Below, in pieces: positions 8,472 through 16,748 of a stretch of 58,374 nt of DNA. Source of the DNA: Latescibacteria bacterium UBA6620. Lineage in GTDB: Bacteria > Latescibacterota > UBA2968. Positions within the stretch are counted from its first letter, which is position 1. Each line of letters starts with the position of its first letter. The notes under the pieces are model-generated. The model had not been told where the DNA came from, did no database searches, and worked only from the letters and a program-made list of their open reading frames with translations. Location of the stretch: assembly GCA_002433075.1 (NCBI GenBank), contig DJHM01000035.1:16047-74420 (forward strand). The letters are read 5' to 3'. The translations under genes were made by a program, and so were the position numbers.

Positions 8472-8999
8472 GTGAAAATCACGCCGCTGGACATACGGAA
8501 ACAGACGTTCAAGAAGCAGTTTCGTGGCATCGACGGCGAGGAGGTCCAGGCTTTTCTGGAAATGATCGCCGAAGAGTTCGAACGGCTGAGCAGTGAGAAC
8601 ATCAAGCTGAGCGAACGTCGTAAAACGCTTCAGACGACGGTCGACCGATATCGCGAGTTGGAAAAGACACTTCAGGAGACGTTGCGAACGGCTCAGAAAG
8701 CAGCGGACGATGTCCACGACAACGCCAAGAAGGAAGCGCGGCTGATCGTAAAAGAGGCCGAGATCCGGGGCAATCGGGCGATCGAAAAGTCACGCCAGCA
8801 GGTGCAGACGATTCGAAACGAGATCGTCGATCTGAAGAATCAGAGGGATCAGTTTGTCACGAAGCTACAGGCTCTGATCCAGACGCAGGCGGACTATCTG
8901 GCCCAGTTGTCGTTTTCCGATCCTTCGGTCGTGGATGAGGGGTTGGAGGCGGACGACGGAAACGGACATTCAACAGTATCGATTCGAGGTGAGGACTGA
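8472..8999 (+). CDS. divIVA: DivIVA domain protein
   Basis: A 175-residue coiled-coil protein. The N-terminus I-T-P-L-D-I-R-K-Q-T-F with R-G-I-D-G-E-E-V-Q-A-F-L is the DivIVA/GpsB lipid-binding signature, followed by heptad-rich helices to about residue 150 and an acidic tail. DivIVA proteins recognise negatively curved membrane at poles and septa and recruit division or wall-growth factors. GTG at 8472 is preferred because AAGGA lies 8 bases upstream; TTG at 8466 is too close to that site. It sits between yggT and (after two inserted genes) ileS, the classical position for divIVA in Gram-positive dcw-adjacent clusters, here in an apparently diderm organism. Confidence 0.93.
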   Translation: MKITPLDIRKQTFKKQFRGIDGEEVQAFLEMIAEEFERLSSENIKLSERRKTLQTTVDRYRELEKTLQETLRTAQKAADDVHDNAKKEARLIVKEAEIRGNRAIEKSRQQVQTIRNEIVDLKNQRDQFVTKLQALIQTQADYLAQLSFSDPSVVDEGLEADDGNGHSTVSIRGED

Positions 9000-9001
9000 G
9001 G

Positions 9002-9880
9002 GTGGCCGAAGGCGTTTCAGTCAAGTTGGGGGTGATCGGCGGGTCCGGTGTCTACGAGATGCAGGGTGTCGATGTCGTCAAGGAGCACGCGATCGAGACG
9101 CCATTCGGGGATCCTTCGGATACGATCGTCGAGACGTCGATCGAGGATCGATCGGTCTACTTCCTGCCGCGCCACGGTCGAGGACACATTCATCTTCCTT
9201 CCGAAGTGCCCTCTCGAGCCAACATCTTCGCACTCAAGACCCTGGGGGTTACGCACGTTCTGGCAGTCAGCGCGGTCGGCATCATGCAGGAGCAGATCGC
9301 CCCTGGAGACATGATTGTGCCCGATCAGATCTTCGATCGGACCCGCGGCCAGCGTGCCTCGACCTTCTTCGGGAACGGCATTGTGGGCCACGTCGGCTTC
9401 GCTGATCCGTTCTGTGATGAGTTGAGGCAGGTCGTGCTCGAGGCGGGCAAGGAAGTCGCTGCGACGGTTCACGAGGGTGGGGCCTATATCTGCATGGAAG
9501 GCCCTCAGTTTTCAACGCGGGCGGAGAGCCATTTCTATCGGAGAACGCTCAATCCGACCGTTATCGGCATGACGGCCCTGCCCGAGGCCAAGCTGGCACG
9601 TGAAGCGGAAATGTGCTACGCCATGCTTGCTATGGGGACGGACTACGACTGCTGGCACGAAGACGAAGAGGACGTGACGGTGGAGGCTGTCATCGCGGTG
9701 CTCAAACAGAATGCAGAAACGGCCAATGTGATCGTGAAAGCCGCCGTAGGAAAGCTGCCGGAGACATCGGGCTGCGCCTGCCTGGACGCAGCCCGGTACG
9801 CGATCATCACTTCACCAGATCGGATTTCGGACGAAGTCCGAGAACGTCTGGCCCCACTCTACGGGAAGTACCTGGTGTGA
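9002..9880 (+). CDS. mtnP: S-methyl-5'-thioadenosine phosphorylase
   Basis: A 292-residue PNP-family phosphorylase that splits methylthioadenosine into adenine and methylthioribose-1-phosphate for methionine salvage. Signatures: G-V-I-G-G-S-G-V-Y at the N-terminus, L-P-R-H-G-R-G-H-I-H (phosphate site), C-M-E-G-P-Q-F-S-T-R-A-E-S, V-I-G-M-T-A-L-P-E-A-K-L-A-R-E-A-E and T-D-Y-D-C-W, which distinguish MTAP from purine nucleoside phosphorylase. It starts with GTG 2 bases after the divIVA stop and overlaps the Nudix gene by 4 bases (GTGA). No other salvage-pathway gene is nearby; the gene appears to have been inserted into an otherwise conserved divIVA-ileS order. Confidence 0.95.
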   Translation: MAEGVSVKLGVIGGSGVYEMQGVDVVKEHAIETPFGDPSDTIVETSIEDRSVYFLPRHGRGHIHLPSEVPSRANIFALKTLGVTHVLAVSAVGIMQEQIAPGDMIVPDQIFDRTRGQRASTFFGNGIVGHVGFADPFCDELRQVVLEAGKEVAATVHEGGAYICMEGPQFSTRAESHFYRRTLNPTVIGMTALPEAKLAREAEMCYAMLAMGTDYDCWHEDEEDVTVEAVIAVLKQNAETANVIVKAAVGKLPETSGCACLDAARYAIITSPDRISDEVRERLAPLYGKYLV

Positions 9881-10359
9881 TCGACGATACCTACTACGTG
9901 CGTCCCGAAGGGGTACCCGAGGCCGAGGCGGCCGGTGGCGTCGTGACGCGGATGGAAGGGGGCACGATTCTGATCGCTGCGGCACACGAGAAGGACCTTC
10001 ACGATCCCGTTCTGCCGAAGGGTCACGTCGATCCCGGCGAGGATATCGAGACGGCCGCACGACGGGAGATCGCTGAAGAGGTCGGCGTCCAGGATCTGGT
10101 TCTGCTCGACAAGCTCGATGCTCTGGAACGGTTGAACTTCGCGAGGACCGAGTGGAAGATCACACACTACTATCTCTATCTCACGCGTGAAGCCGAGGTC
10201 GTTCCTCTCGAATCGGACGTCCACGCGTCAATGTCCTGGGTGCCGCTCGAACCCACACCCGCCTTCTTCTGGCCGGAACAGCGCAGGCTAGTCGAAGACC
10301 ATCGCGATCGCATCGTTGCACTCGTAGAGAACGCTACTCGCAGTGCTTCCCATGTCTGA
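9877..10359 (+). CDS. Nudix hydrolase
   Basis: A 160-residue MutT-like pyrophosphohydrolase. The Nudix box is complete (GX5EX7REXXEEXG): G-H-V-D-P-G-E at about 45-51 and R-R-E-I-A-E-E-V-G at about 59-67, giving the Mg2+-binding glutamates. The preceding L-P-K-G-H is typical of diadenosine-polyphosphate hydrolases such as the Ap6A enzymes, so a dinucleoside-polyphosphate substrate is the best guess; family members are too varied to be sure. The start GTG overlaps the mtnP stop by four bases, so the two are translationally coupled. It overlaps ileS by 8 bases at its 3' end. Confidence 0.88.
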   Translation: MIDDTYYVRPEGVPEAEAAGGVVTRMEGGTILIAAAHEKDLHDPVLPKGHVDPGEDIETAARREIAEEVGVQDLVLLDKLDALERLNFARTEWKITHYYLYLTREAEVVPLESDVHASMSWVPLEPTPAFFWPEQRRLVEDHRDRIVALVENATRSASHV

Positions 10360-13300
10360 GACCTTCAAATCCGTCGGCAGTCAGGTCGATTTTCCGGAAA
10401 TGGAGCGCCGTGTCTTGGAGCTCTGGGATCGCGGGGATACCTTTGCCCGCTCCGTCTCTACCCGGTCGACCGAAAAGCCGTTCATCTTCAATGACGGTCC
10501 TCCGTTCGCGAGCGGACTGCCGCACTACGGGCATCTTCTCGCCTCCATCATCAAAGATGTGGTGCCACGATACTGGACGATGCGCGGCTACCGGGTCGAG
10601 CGTCGATTCGGCTGGGACTGCCACGGACTGCCGGTCGAGAACGAAGCCGAACAGCAACTCGAGCTGAAGTCTCGACGGGACATTCTGGCGTTCGGAGTCG
10701 ACCGGTTCAACGAGTTCTGCCGCGAGATCGTGCAACAGTACACGAGCGAGTGGAAGCAGGTGATCCGGCGGTGTGGACGATGGGTCGATTGGAACAATCA
10801 GTATCGGACGATGGATCCGGAGTTCATGGAGTCGGTCTGGTGGGTGTTCAAACAATTGTGGGACAAGGGGCTGATCTACGAGGGCTACTACTCACTTGCC
10901 TACTGTCCGCGTTGTGCGACACCCTTGTCGAATTTCGAGGTCAATCTGGGTGGTTACCAGGAGACCCAGGACCCATCGATCACGATCCGGTTCAAGGTTC
11001 GTGAAGAGGAGAACACTTCGATCCTTGCGTGGACGACGACACCGTGGACGTTGCCGTCGAACATGGGATTGGCCGTGGGACCCGAAATCGCCTACGTGCG
11101 TGTGCATACGCAATCCGGGGAACAGCTGATCCTGGCGGAATCTCGCTACGAAGCGGTGTTCAAGAATCACCAGGACGAGGTCCTTCGTGTCGAGCCCCAG
11201 CCCCTCGACGCATTGCTGAAGATGACCTACGAGGCCCTGTTCGCAGACTTCGAACCCAAACGAGCCGAAGGGGCGTTCCGGGTCGTACCGGCAGATTTCG
11301 TTTCGACGGAAGACGGAACCGGAATCGTTCACACGGCGCCGGGTTTCGGTGAAGAGGATTACCAGCTGGGCAAGCAGGAGGGGCTTCCGGTTTTCTGTCC
11401 GATCGACGAGGACTGCGCCTTCACGGACGAGGTGCCCGATTATCAGGGTCAGTTCGTGAAGGATGTCGACAAGCCGATCATCCGTCGACTGCGCGACGAG
11501 AGCAAGCTCTTCGACGCGGGGACGATCACGCACGCGTATCCCTTCTGTTGGCGATGCGACTCGCCCCTGATCTATCGCGCGATCGCGACGTGGTTCGTGG
11601 CCATTGATCCGATCAAACAGAAGATGATCGATGCGAACGAGCAGATCTGGTGGGTGCCCGAACATATTAAAGACGGCCGCTTCGGTCGGTGGCTTGAGGA
11701 TGCGCGGGACTGGGCGATCAGTCGCAACCGATACTGGGGCACACCTCTCCCGATCTGGAGAAACGAGGAGACGGGTGAGGCCGTCTGCATCGGGAGCCGC
11801 GAGGAACTGGAAACGCTGACCGGCCAGAAGGTCGACGACCTGCACAAGCATTTCATCGACGATCTGGAGATCCCGAGTCCGACGGGCAAGGGCACGCTCA
11901 AGCGCGTACCCGAGGTACTCGACTGCTGGTTCGAATCGGGGTCCATGCCCTACGCGCAGACGCACTATCCGTTCGAGAACAGAGAATTCTTCGAGGCGAA
12001 CTTCCCTGCGGACTTCATCTCCGAGGGCCTGGATCAGACGCGCGGGTGGTTCTACACGTTGACGATTCTGGCCGCGGCGTTGTTCGACAAACCAGCGTTC
12101 CGCAACTGCATCGTCTCCGGCATGCTGCTTGCTGAAGACGGGCGCAAGATGAGCAAGCGGCTCAAGAACTATCCCGAGCCGACAGAGATGCTGGAAACCT
12201 ACGGCGCGGACGCCCTGCGGCTGTATCTCCTGAACTCACCCGCATTGCGGTCGGAGGAACTCAGGATGTCCGAGCAGGGCATCAAGGAGAGCCTTCGCGC
12301 CGTGATCATCCCGCTGTGGAACGCCTACAGCTTCTTCGTGACCTACGCGAACATCGATGGCTGGTCACCGGATCAGACGGAGTCCCGTCCCTCGAAGAAT
12401 CGCCTCGACCGTTGGATCGTGTCCGAACTGCAGACACTGCTCCACGACATGAACAACGAGATGGCGTCGTATCGGCTCTATCGAACCGTGCCGGCTATGG
12501 TGTCGTTCGTCGAGAAGCTGACGAACTGGTACATCCGTCGTAGCCGTCGTCGCTTCTGGAAGTCGGAAGACGATGAGGACAAGGCGGCCGCTTATGGAAC
12601 GCTCTACGAGGTGTTGGTGACGTTTGCAAAGGCCCTGGCGCCCGTGCTACCGTTCGTGACAGAGGAGATTTACCAGAATCTCGTCAAAGAATTCGACGAA
12701 GCCGCCGAAGACAGCATCCATCTGTGCGAGATGCCCCAGGCCGACGAGTCCCTGCGCGATCCGGAGCTCGAGGCGCAGATGAGCCTGGCCACTCGGGCCG
12801 TCGTGCTGGGTCGGTCCCTGCGAAGCAAGCACGACCTGAAGGTTCGTCAGCCCCTTCAGAAGCTCTATCTGTTGCCTCCAGACGAACAGAGTCGGGATGA
12901 GCTGATGGAGATGCGAGACCTGATCGCCGAGGAACTGAACATCAAGGAGATCGAGCTTGTAGAGGACGAGACGGAACTCAGCGACGTTTCCTACAAACCG
13001 AATTTCAGGGCCCTGGGGCCACGATTCGGCAAGCGGATGAAAGAGGTGGCGGCCCGGGTTCAGTCGATGACGTCCGATGAGATGAAGGTCCTTCGAGACG
13101 GCGGCTTTCTGGAGGTCGCCGACGATCGGATTACCCTCGAGGATCTGGAGGTCCAGCGATCGGAGAAAGACGACCTGATCGTAGCGATCGAGAACAACCT
13201 GGGTGTCGGCCTCGACGTGCATCTGGATGAAGAGCTGATCACCGAATGCACGGCCCGCGAATTCGTGAACCGGGTTCAGAACATGCGGAAAGAGGCGGGA

Positions 13301-13504
13301 CTGGATGTGTCGGACCGGATCCACGTGGGGGTAAAGGGGGAAGCGAATCTGGAGTCGGCGGTCGACCGCCACCGAGACTACGTATCGGGGGAGACGTTGG
13401 CGACGGCGGTCGCGATCGGGGACCTTACGAATACCTACTCGCTAATTCAGGAATGGCAGGTCAACGGCCTGCAGGGCACCATCGGAATCTGTAAACAGCC
13501 ATAG
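10352..13504 (+). CDS. ileS: Isoleucyl-tRNA synthetase, clade 2 type
   Basis: A 1050-residue class I synthetase charging tRNA-Ile. The HIGH motif reads H-Y-G-H (58-61) within P-P-F-A-S-G-L-P-H-Y-G-H, the KMSKR loop is intact at 599-603, and the CP1 editing domain shows T-T-P-W-T-L-P-S-N and the G-F-G-E-E-D-Y variant. The HYGH form, length and C-terminal domain without a clear zinc knuckle match the eukaryote-like IleS2 clade, whose members are often insensitive to mupirocin (known of the clade, not shown here). It is the only ileS in the window. ATG at 10352 overlaps the Nudix stop; no strong ribosome site is visible, consistent with coupling. Confidence 0.96.
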   Translation: MSETFKSVGSQVDFPEMERRVLELWDRGDTFARSVSTRSTEKPFIFNDGPPFASGLPHYGHLLASIIKDVVPRYWTMRGYRVERRFGWDCHGLPVENEAEQQLELKSRRDILAFGVDRFNEFCREIVQQYTSEWKQVIRRCGRWVDWNNQYRTMDPEFMESVWWVFKQLWDKGLIYEGYYSLAYCPRCATPLSNFEVNLGGYQETQDPSITIRFKVREEENTSILAWTTTPWTLPSNMGLAVGPEIAYVRVHTQSGEQLILAESRYEAVFKNHQDEVLRVEPQPLDALLKMTYEALFADFEPKRAEGAFRVVPADFVSTEDGTGIVHTAPGFGEEDYQLGKQEGLPVFCPIDEDCAFTDEVPDYQGQFVKDVDKPIIRRLRDESKLFDAGTITHAYPFCWRCDSPLIYRAIATWFVAIDPIKQKMIDANEQIWWVPEHIKDGRFGRWLEDARDWAISRNRYWGTPLPIWRNEETGEAVCIGSREELETLTGQKVDDLHKHFIDDLEIPSPTGKGTLKRVPEVLDCWFESGSMPYAQTHYPFENREFFEANFPADFISEGLDQTRGWFYTLTILAAALFDKPAFRNCIVSGMLLAEDGRKMSKRLKNYPEPTEMLETYGADALRLYLLNSPALRSEELRMSEQGIKESLRAVIIPLWNAYSFFVTYANIDGWSPDQTESRPSKNRLDRWIVSELQTLLHDMNNEMASYRLYRTVPAMVSFVEKLTNWYIRRSRRRFWKSEDDEDKAAAYGTLYEVLVTFAKALAPVLPFVTEEIYQNLVKEFDEAAEDSIHLCEMPQADESLRDPELEAQMSLATRAVVLGRSLRSKHDLKVRQPLQKLYLLPPDEQSRDELMEMRDLIAEELNIKEIELVEDETELSDVSYKPNFRALGPRFGKRMKEVAARVQSMTSDEMKVLRDGGFLEVADDRITLEDLEVQRSEKDDLIVAIENNLGVGLDVHLDEELITECTAREFVNRVQNMRKEAGLDVSDRIHVGVKGEANLESAVDRHRDYVSGETLATAVAIGDLTNTYSLIQEWQVNGLQGTIGICKQP

Positions 13505-13584
13505 ACCCTCGCCGAGAGGCGAACGCATCTCACTCCCCGTGATCGGATGAATGACGATGACGGGCGGCTTTGAGGAGGCGGAGG

Positions 13585-13962
13585 ATGAGGACGGAAGATC
13601 GCGAATACTTCAAGCGGATGTTGGAAGAGAAGAGGGAATCTATCATGCACGACCTGGGGCTCCTTGAGACCCATTTGATGAAAGCGACATCCGCTGAGTC
13701 TTCTGGCGATCAGATTTATTCGGACCACATGCCGGATCTTGGAAGCGACGCCATGGAACGGGAAAAGGCATTCATGTTCGCATCCCGAGACGGCGCGTAT
13801 CTGGGCCAGCTCGAAAGTGCTCTGAAGCGTCTGGATGAAGGCACCTACGGGGTGTGCCGTGTCTGCGGCGTGGACATTCCACGTGCACGGCTGGAAGCGG
13901 TACCGACGACGAAAATCTGCGTTTCCTGCAAGGAGAAAGAGCACGACGAAAAGAACTCGTAG
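13585..13962 (+). CDS. TraR/DksA family C4 zinc-finger protein
   Basis: A 125-residue protein with a helical N-terminal half and a C-terminal C4 zinc finger: Cys91, Cys94, Cys112 and Cys115. A coiled-coil arm precedes it (residues 1-80), ending in Y-L-G-Q-L-E-S-A-L-K-R-L-D-E-G-T-Y-G, the usual DksA-family lead-in. DksA proteins insert into the RNA polymerase secondary channel; whether this member does so or is a YlyA-type regulator of ribosomal promoters is open. ATG at 13585 has a full AGGAGG six bases upstream. Its position between ileS and lspA is that of B. subtilis ylyA. Confidence 0.92.
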   Translation: MRTEDREYFKRMLEEKRESIMHDLGLLETHLMKATSAESSGDQIYSDHMPDLGSDAMEREKAFMFASRDGAYLGQLESALKRLDEGTYGVCRVCGVDIPRARLEAVPTTKICVSCKEKEHDEKNS

Positions 13963-14001
13963 GGTGGCGTCACCCGGCCCCCTGGCTGCGGGGGCACCCG
14001 G

Positions 14002-14499
14002 GTGAAACGACTTTGGATTTCGGGAATCGCCTTGCTCCTGGACCAGGTGTCGAAGTGGCTCGTGACGATCTCAATCGAGCCCTGGACGTCGGTTCCGGTG
14101 CTGGGCGATTTTTTCAGACTCACCTTCATCCACAATCCCGGGGCGGTCTTCGGCATCCGGTTCGGTGAGCCCTGGGTGCATCTGCTGGTGGCGGTGGCGG
14201 CGATGGCGGCCGTGTGCAGAATGTTATGGACGACGCCCGAAGAAGACAGGTGGGCTGGGGTAGGGCTGGCACTGGTCCTTGGAGGGGCCGCAGGCAACGT
14301 CGCCGACCGGCTGGAGTTGTTTTATAGCACCGGGGGGGCCGTAGTGGACTTTCTGGACTTCGGTCTCTGGGGCTACCGCTGGTATATCTTCAACATCGCC
14401 GACGCGTGTGTGACCTCGGGCGTCGGTCTTCTTCTCCTGACCTATGGTCTCACCGGATCCGATAGAACAGTGGACGATGGAGGTTCCAAAAGCGTCTGA
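14002..14499 (+). CDS. lspA: Lipoprotein signal peptidase (signal peptidase II)
   Basis: A 165-residue aspartyl protease of the inner membrane that cleaves prolipoproteins before the lipidated cysteine. Four membrane helices are visible, with the conserved blocks L-D-Q-V-S-K, I-H-N-P-G-A-V-F-G, G-G-A-A-G-N-V-A-D-R-L and F-N-I-A-D-A; the catalytic pair is Asp102 and Asp134. GTG at 14002 is the first start in frame. The window encodes several lipoproteins that would be its substrates. It overlaps rluD by 56 bases in a different frame. Confidence 0.96.
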   Translation: MKRLWISGIALLLDQVSKWLVTISIEPWTSVPVLGDFFRLTFIHNPGAVFGIRFGEPWVHLLVAVAAMAAVCRMLWTTPEEDRWAGVGLALVLGGAAGNVADRLELFYSTGGAVVDFLDFGLWGYRWYIFNIADACVTSGVGLLLLTYGLTGSDRTVDDGGSKSV

Positions 14500-15415
14500 A
14501 GGAGCGCGGCTCGATCAATTCATTGCCGAGCATTGCGAGCGTCTTTCGCGTTCCTCAGTCCAGCGCCTGATTGCCTCCGCATCTGTTCACGTGAACGAAG
14601 GTCCCGAACGGTCGAACTACAGGTTACGGCCTGGGGATCGGGTTCAGGTGACGTTGCCCCAGCCGGTTCCCGTCGAGGCTGAAGCAGAGACGATGGCGTT
14701 GGACATCGCCTACGAGGACGATCACCTGCTGGTCGTGAACAAGCCTGCGGGTATGTCGACCCATCCTTCGACGAACGAGCACGCCGGGACGCTCGTCAAT
14801 GGGCTGCTCGCATATTGTACCCTGTCCTCGATCGGGCGTCCGCTCCGGCCAGGTGTGGTGCATCGGTTGGACAAGTCGACGACGGGGCTGCTGGTCGTGG
14901 CGAAGGACGATGCAACGCACACGGCTCTTTCAAGCCAGATGGAAAATCGAGAAATCCGCCGGGAATACGCAGCTCTCTGCTGGGGGGATCCTGGTGAGGA
15001 CACGGGAAGCATTGACGCGGCGATCGGGCGACACAAACGCGAGCGCACGAAGATGGCCGTGGGACGCGACGGCCGACCGTCGCTCACACACTGGGAGGTC
15101 CTGGCGCGGTACCATTTTCTGACGCGTCTCGAACTCCGACTGGAGACCGGACGCACGCACCAGATTCGCGTTCACCTCGAATACATCGGGCATGCGGTGT
15201 TCGGCGATCCTGTTTACGGAGGTCGGGAAAAGCGCCTGAAGGGCATTTCACCGATGTTTCGATCCGAAGCCGCAAGGCTGTTGAAAGCGACTGACCGGCA
15301 GATGTTGCACGCGTGGAAGCTGGGGTTCGAGCATCCTGCTTCAGGAGACCGGGTGGAGGTGGAGGCGGAGCTTCCGGATGACTTTCAAGCAGTAGTCGAT
15401 CGGCTCGAAGGATGA
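14444..15415 (+). CDS. rluD: RluA/RluD family 23S rRNA pseudouridine synthase
   Basis: A 323-residue protein with an N-terminal S4 RNA-binding domain (G-A-R-L-D-Q-F ... S-R-S-S-V-Q-R-L-I, about 20-70) and an RluA-type catalytic domain. H-R-L-D-K-S-T-T-G-L-L has the catalytic Asp143; R-T-H-Q-I-R-V-H-L binds RNA. The ATG at 14444 makes a long overlap with lspA but keeps a W-x-x-x-V-P strand typical of the family; ATG at 14477 is the alternative. Equivalent to B. subtilis ylyB, next to lspA. I cannot tell which of the 23S sites (1911/1915/1917 for RluD) it modifies. Confidence 0.92.
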   Translation: MVSPDPIEQWTMEVPKASEGARLDQFIAEHCERLSRSSVQRLIASASVHVNEGPERSNYRLRPGDRVQVTLPQPVPVEAEAETMALDIAYEDDHLLVVNKPAGMSTHPSTNEHAGTLVNGLLAYCTLSSIGRPLRPGVVHRLDKSTTGLLVVAKDDATHTALSSQMENREIRREYAALCWGDPGEDTGSIDAAIGRHKRERTKMAVGRDGRPSLTHWEVLARYHFLTRLELRLETGRTHQIRVHLEYIGHAVFGDPVYGGREKRLKGISPMFRSEAARLLKATDRQMLHAWKLGFEHPASGDRVEVEAELPDDFQAVVDRLEG

Positions 15416-15441
15416 CACCGATACATCAGGCAAAGAGAGAA

Positions 15442-15470
15442 GGGGCGGTCGCTACGGCGACCGCCCCTTG
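15442..15470 (+). terminator. Terminator hairpin after rluD
   Basis: An 11-base-pair perfect GC-rich stem (15442-15452 with 15457-15467) around a TACG tetraloop, 26 bases after the rluD stop. Only TTG follows rather than a full T-run, so release may be partial or Rho-aided. Confidence 0.75.
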
Positions 15471-15752
15471 TGCGTACTCTCTAAGGGTGCTCAGGTGAGT
15501 CTCGGTCGGTCACGATTCTATTCGTGAGGACCGCGACGAGCGGTCTTTAAACAGGGAACCCGATCGGACGTTGAGGGCGAGGTGGTAGAAAGCCCGAAGA
15601 GCGGGCTCGATTCGGCAGGGGGAGGTATCGGGGAACGCCCCTCGGGCAAGCTATTCGGGGGCGCAAAATCACGACGAATTTATGGGCATCCCGAAAACCA
15701 AGCCAAGCGCTATTTACCAGTATTACAAGGGCATTCGGGGTGTTCGGGGGCC
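15471..15752. other. Non-coding stretch between convergent genes
   Basis: About 280 bases between the rluD terminator and the ferredoxin terminator. I find no convincing reading frame on either strand and no promoter pair. A minor 6-base-pair hairpin (AGCCCG/CGGGCT) lies at 15591-15607 and there are several GGG/CCC-rich patches. Function, if any, is unknown. Confidence 0.5.
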
Positions 15753-15788
15753 AAAAAAAGGTGCCTGAATCGCATTCGATTCGGCACC
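15753..15788 (-). terminator. Intrinsic terminator of the ferredoxin gene
   Basis: Read leftwards, a 12-base-pair stem with one bulged base (15760-15772 with 15777-15788, four-base loop) is followed by seven T residues (the A-run at 15753-15759 on the plus strand). It lies 24 bases after the ferredoxin stop. Confidence 0.92.
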
Positions 15789-15811
15789 CTTCAGAAGAGT
15801 TTAGGAGAGCC

Positions 15812-16537
15812 TCAGAGGCTGTTGGCCGGGAGCCCGTATGCCTCTTCGACCTTGTCCGTGTCGACCATGTCAATGGCCTCCCAGGGGCAGATCTTGACGC
15901 ACTGGACACAGCCGATGCAGTCAGAGAGTCGCACCTCGCAGAATGTCCCGATTCCGTCGAGACCGGCCTCGGAGACGTCGACTTCCTCGATGCAGTCGGT
16001 CGGACAGACCTCGATGCAGGCATTGCACCCGGTGCAGTAGTCGGGGTTGATGATGGCGATGTGGCGAGGACGGCGCTTCTTCTCCGTCATCCCGGACCGG
16101 GATTCGAGCCATAGATAGTCGTGGTAGCCGATTCGCCCGTATTCGGCGAAGCGCTCGGGGCGGTAGGCTCCCGTGCGCGGCGCAAAAATCAGTTCGCCCT
16201 CGCCGTGCGCGTGGCTCAGCCGGTAGCGGTCGGCGGTGACCATTTGATCGGGGTCGTCGTCGTAGACGAAGCTCACGAGGTCGTAGCGAATCGAGACGAT
16301 TCGTGCAGCCCGGTCTCGCCACTTGAAATGAGTGCCCGGGGCAAAGTCGAGAACGGGCATGTTCACGCGCTCGTCTTCGACCGGTCCACCGGTACCACCA
16401 GCGGCCGCTGTCGCAGCGGGGGCTGCCTCGGCGCTCGGACCCCCATCTTGCTTGGCTTTGCGCACGGCCTCCGATTTGGCCTTGGCACGCTCGACGCGGT
16501 CGGAAATGCTGTCAAACTGGGACAGATCCACGTTCAC
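15812..16537 (-). CDS. 2[4Fe-4S] ferredoxin with N-terminal DLSQFD module
   Basis: A 241-residue protein in three parts. Residues 3-28 form a charged module (D-L-S-Q-F-D-S-I-S-D-R-V-E-R-A-K-A-K) followed by an Ala/Gly/Pro-rich linker to about 55. Residues 58-155 are an unrecognised domain rich in aromatic and charged residues. Residues 165-225 are a bacterial ferredoxin with two C-x2-C-x2-C-x3-C-P clusters (Cys168/171/174/178 and 207/210/213/217). No signal peptide or membrane helix is seen, so it is cytoplasmic. GTG at 16537 has GGAGAAG eight bases upstream. The same module occurs twice in the Rieske protein encoded 1.4 kb away, which suggests a shared partner and electron transfer to or from the b6-type complex (inference). 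Confidence 0.88.
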   Translation of the reverse strand: MNVDLSQFDSISDRVERAKAKSEAVRKAKQDGGPSAEAAPAATAAAGGTGGPVEDERVNMPVLDFAPGTHFKWRDRAARIVSIRYDLVSFVYDDDPDQMVTADRYRLSHAHGEGELIFAPRTGAYRPERFAEYGRIGYHDYLWLESRSGMTEKKRRPRHIAIINPDYCTGCNACIEVCPTDCIEEVDVSEAGLDGIGTFCEVRLSDCIGCVQCVKICPWEAIDMVDTDKVEEAYGLPANSL

Positions 16538-16584
16538 AGGACTTCTCCAGACGGGAACCGCATTGAAAAACAAGAGCCGAGCCC

Positions 16585-16613
16585 AAGATAGGGACAAGCG
16601 TCTCGTCTGTCAA
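16585..16613 (-). promoter_or_regulatory. Promoter for the ferredoxin gene
   Basis: On the minus strand, TTGACA (16613-16608), a 17-base spacer and TATCTT (16590-16585). Transcription would start near 16578, giving a leader of about 40 bases to the GTG start. Confidence 0.75.
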
Positions 16614-16678
16614 GCACAGGGCTGTCGCACAGATGCTCGAAAAGCCCTGATTGACGGGCTTTCCGGTGATCGGCTGTC

Positions 16679-16707
16679 TTGACTCCTTCTGGGCAGCGGC
16701 CTATATT
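16679..16707 (+). promoter_or_regulatory. Promoter for the HEAT-repeat gene
   Basis: TTGACT (16679-16684), 17-base spacer, TATATT (16702-16707). The predicted start near 16714 leaves a 35-base leader containing GGAG seven bases before the TTG start. Divergent from the ferredoxin promoter, about 65 bases apart. Confidence 0.78.
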
Positions 16708-16748
16708 CCTGTCGCTTTTGGAGGCCTTATTCGATACGGAGTGTGTGC

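Noticed and set aside
14585..14596. GTTCACGTGAAC palindrome as a possible parS site
   Set aside because: It is shorter than the 16-base parS consensus (TGTTTCACGTGAAACA), lies within the rluD coding region and about 40 kb from parAB; likely chance.
15471..15752. Possible small RNA or short gene in the gap between rluD and the ferredoxin gene
   Set aside because: No promoter pair, ribosome site or conserved-looking structure beyond a 6-base-pair hairpin; nothing supports a specific call.
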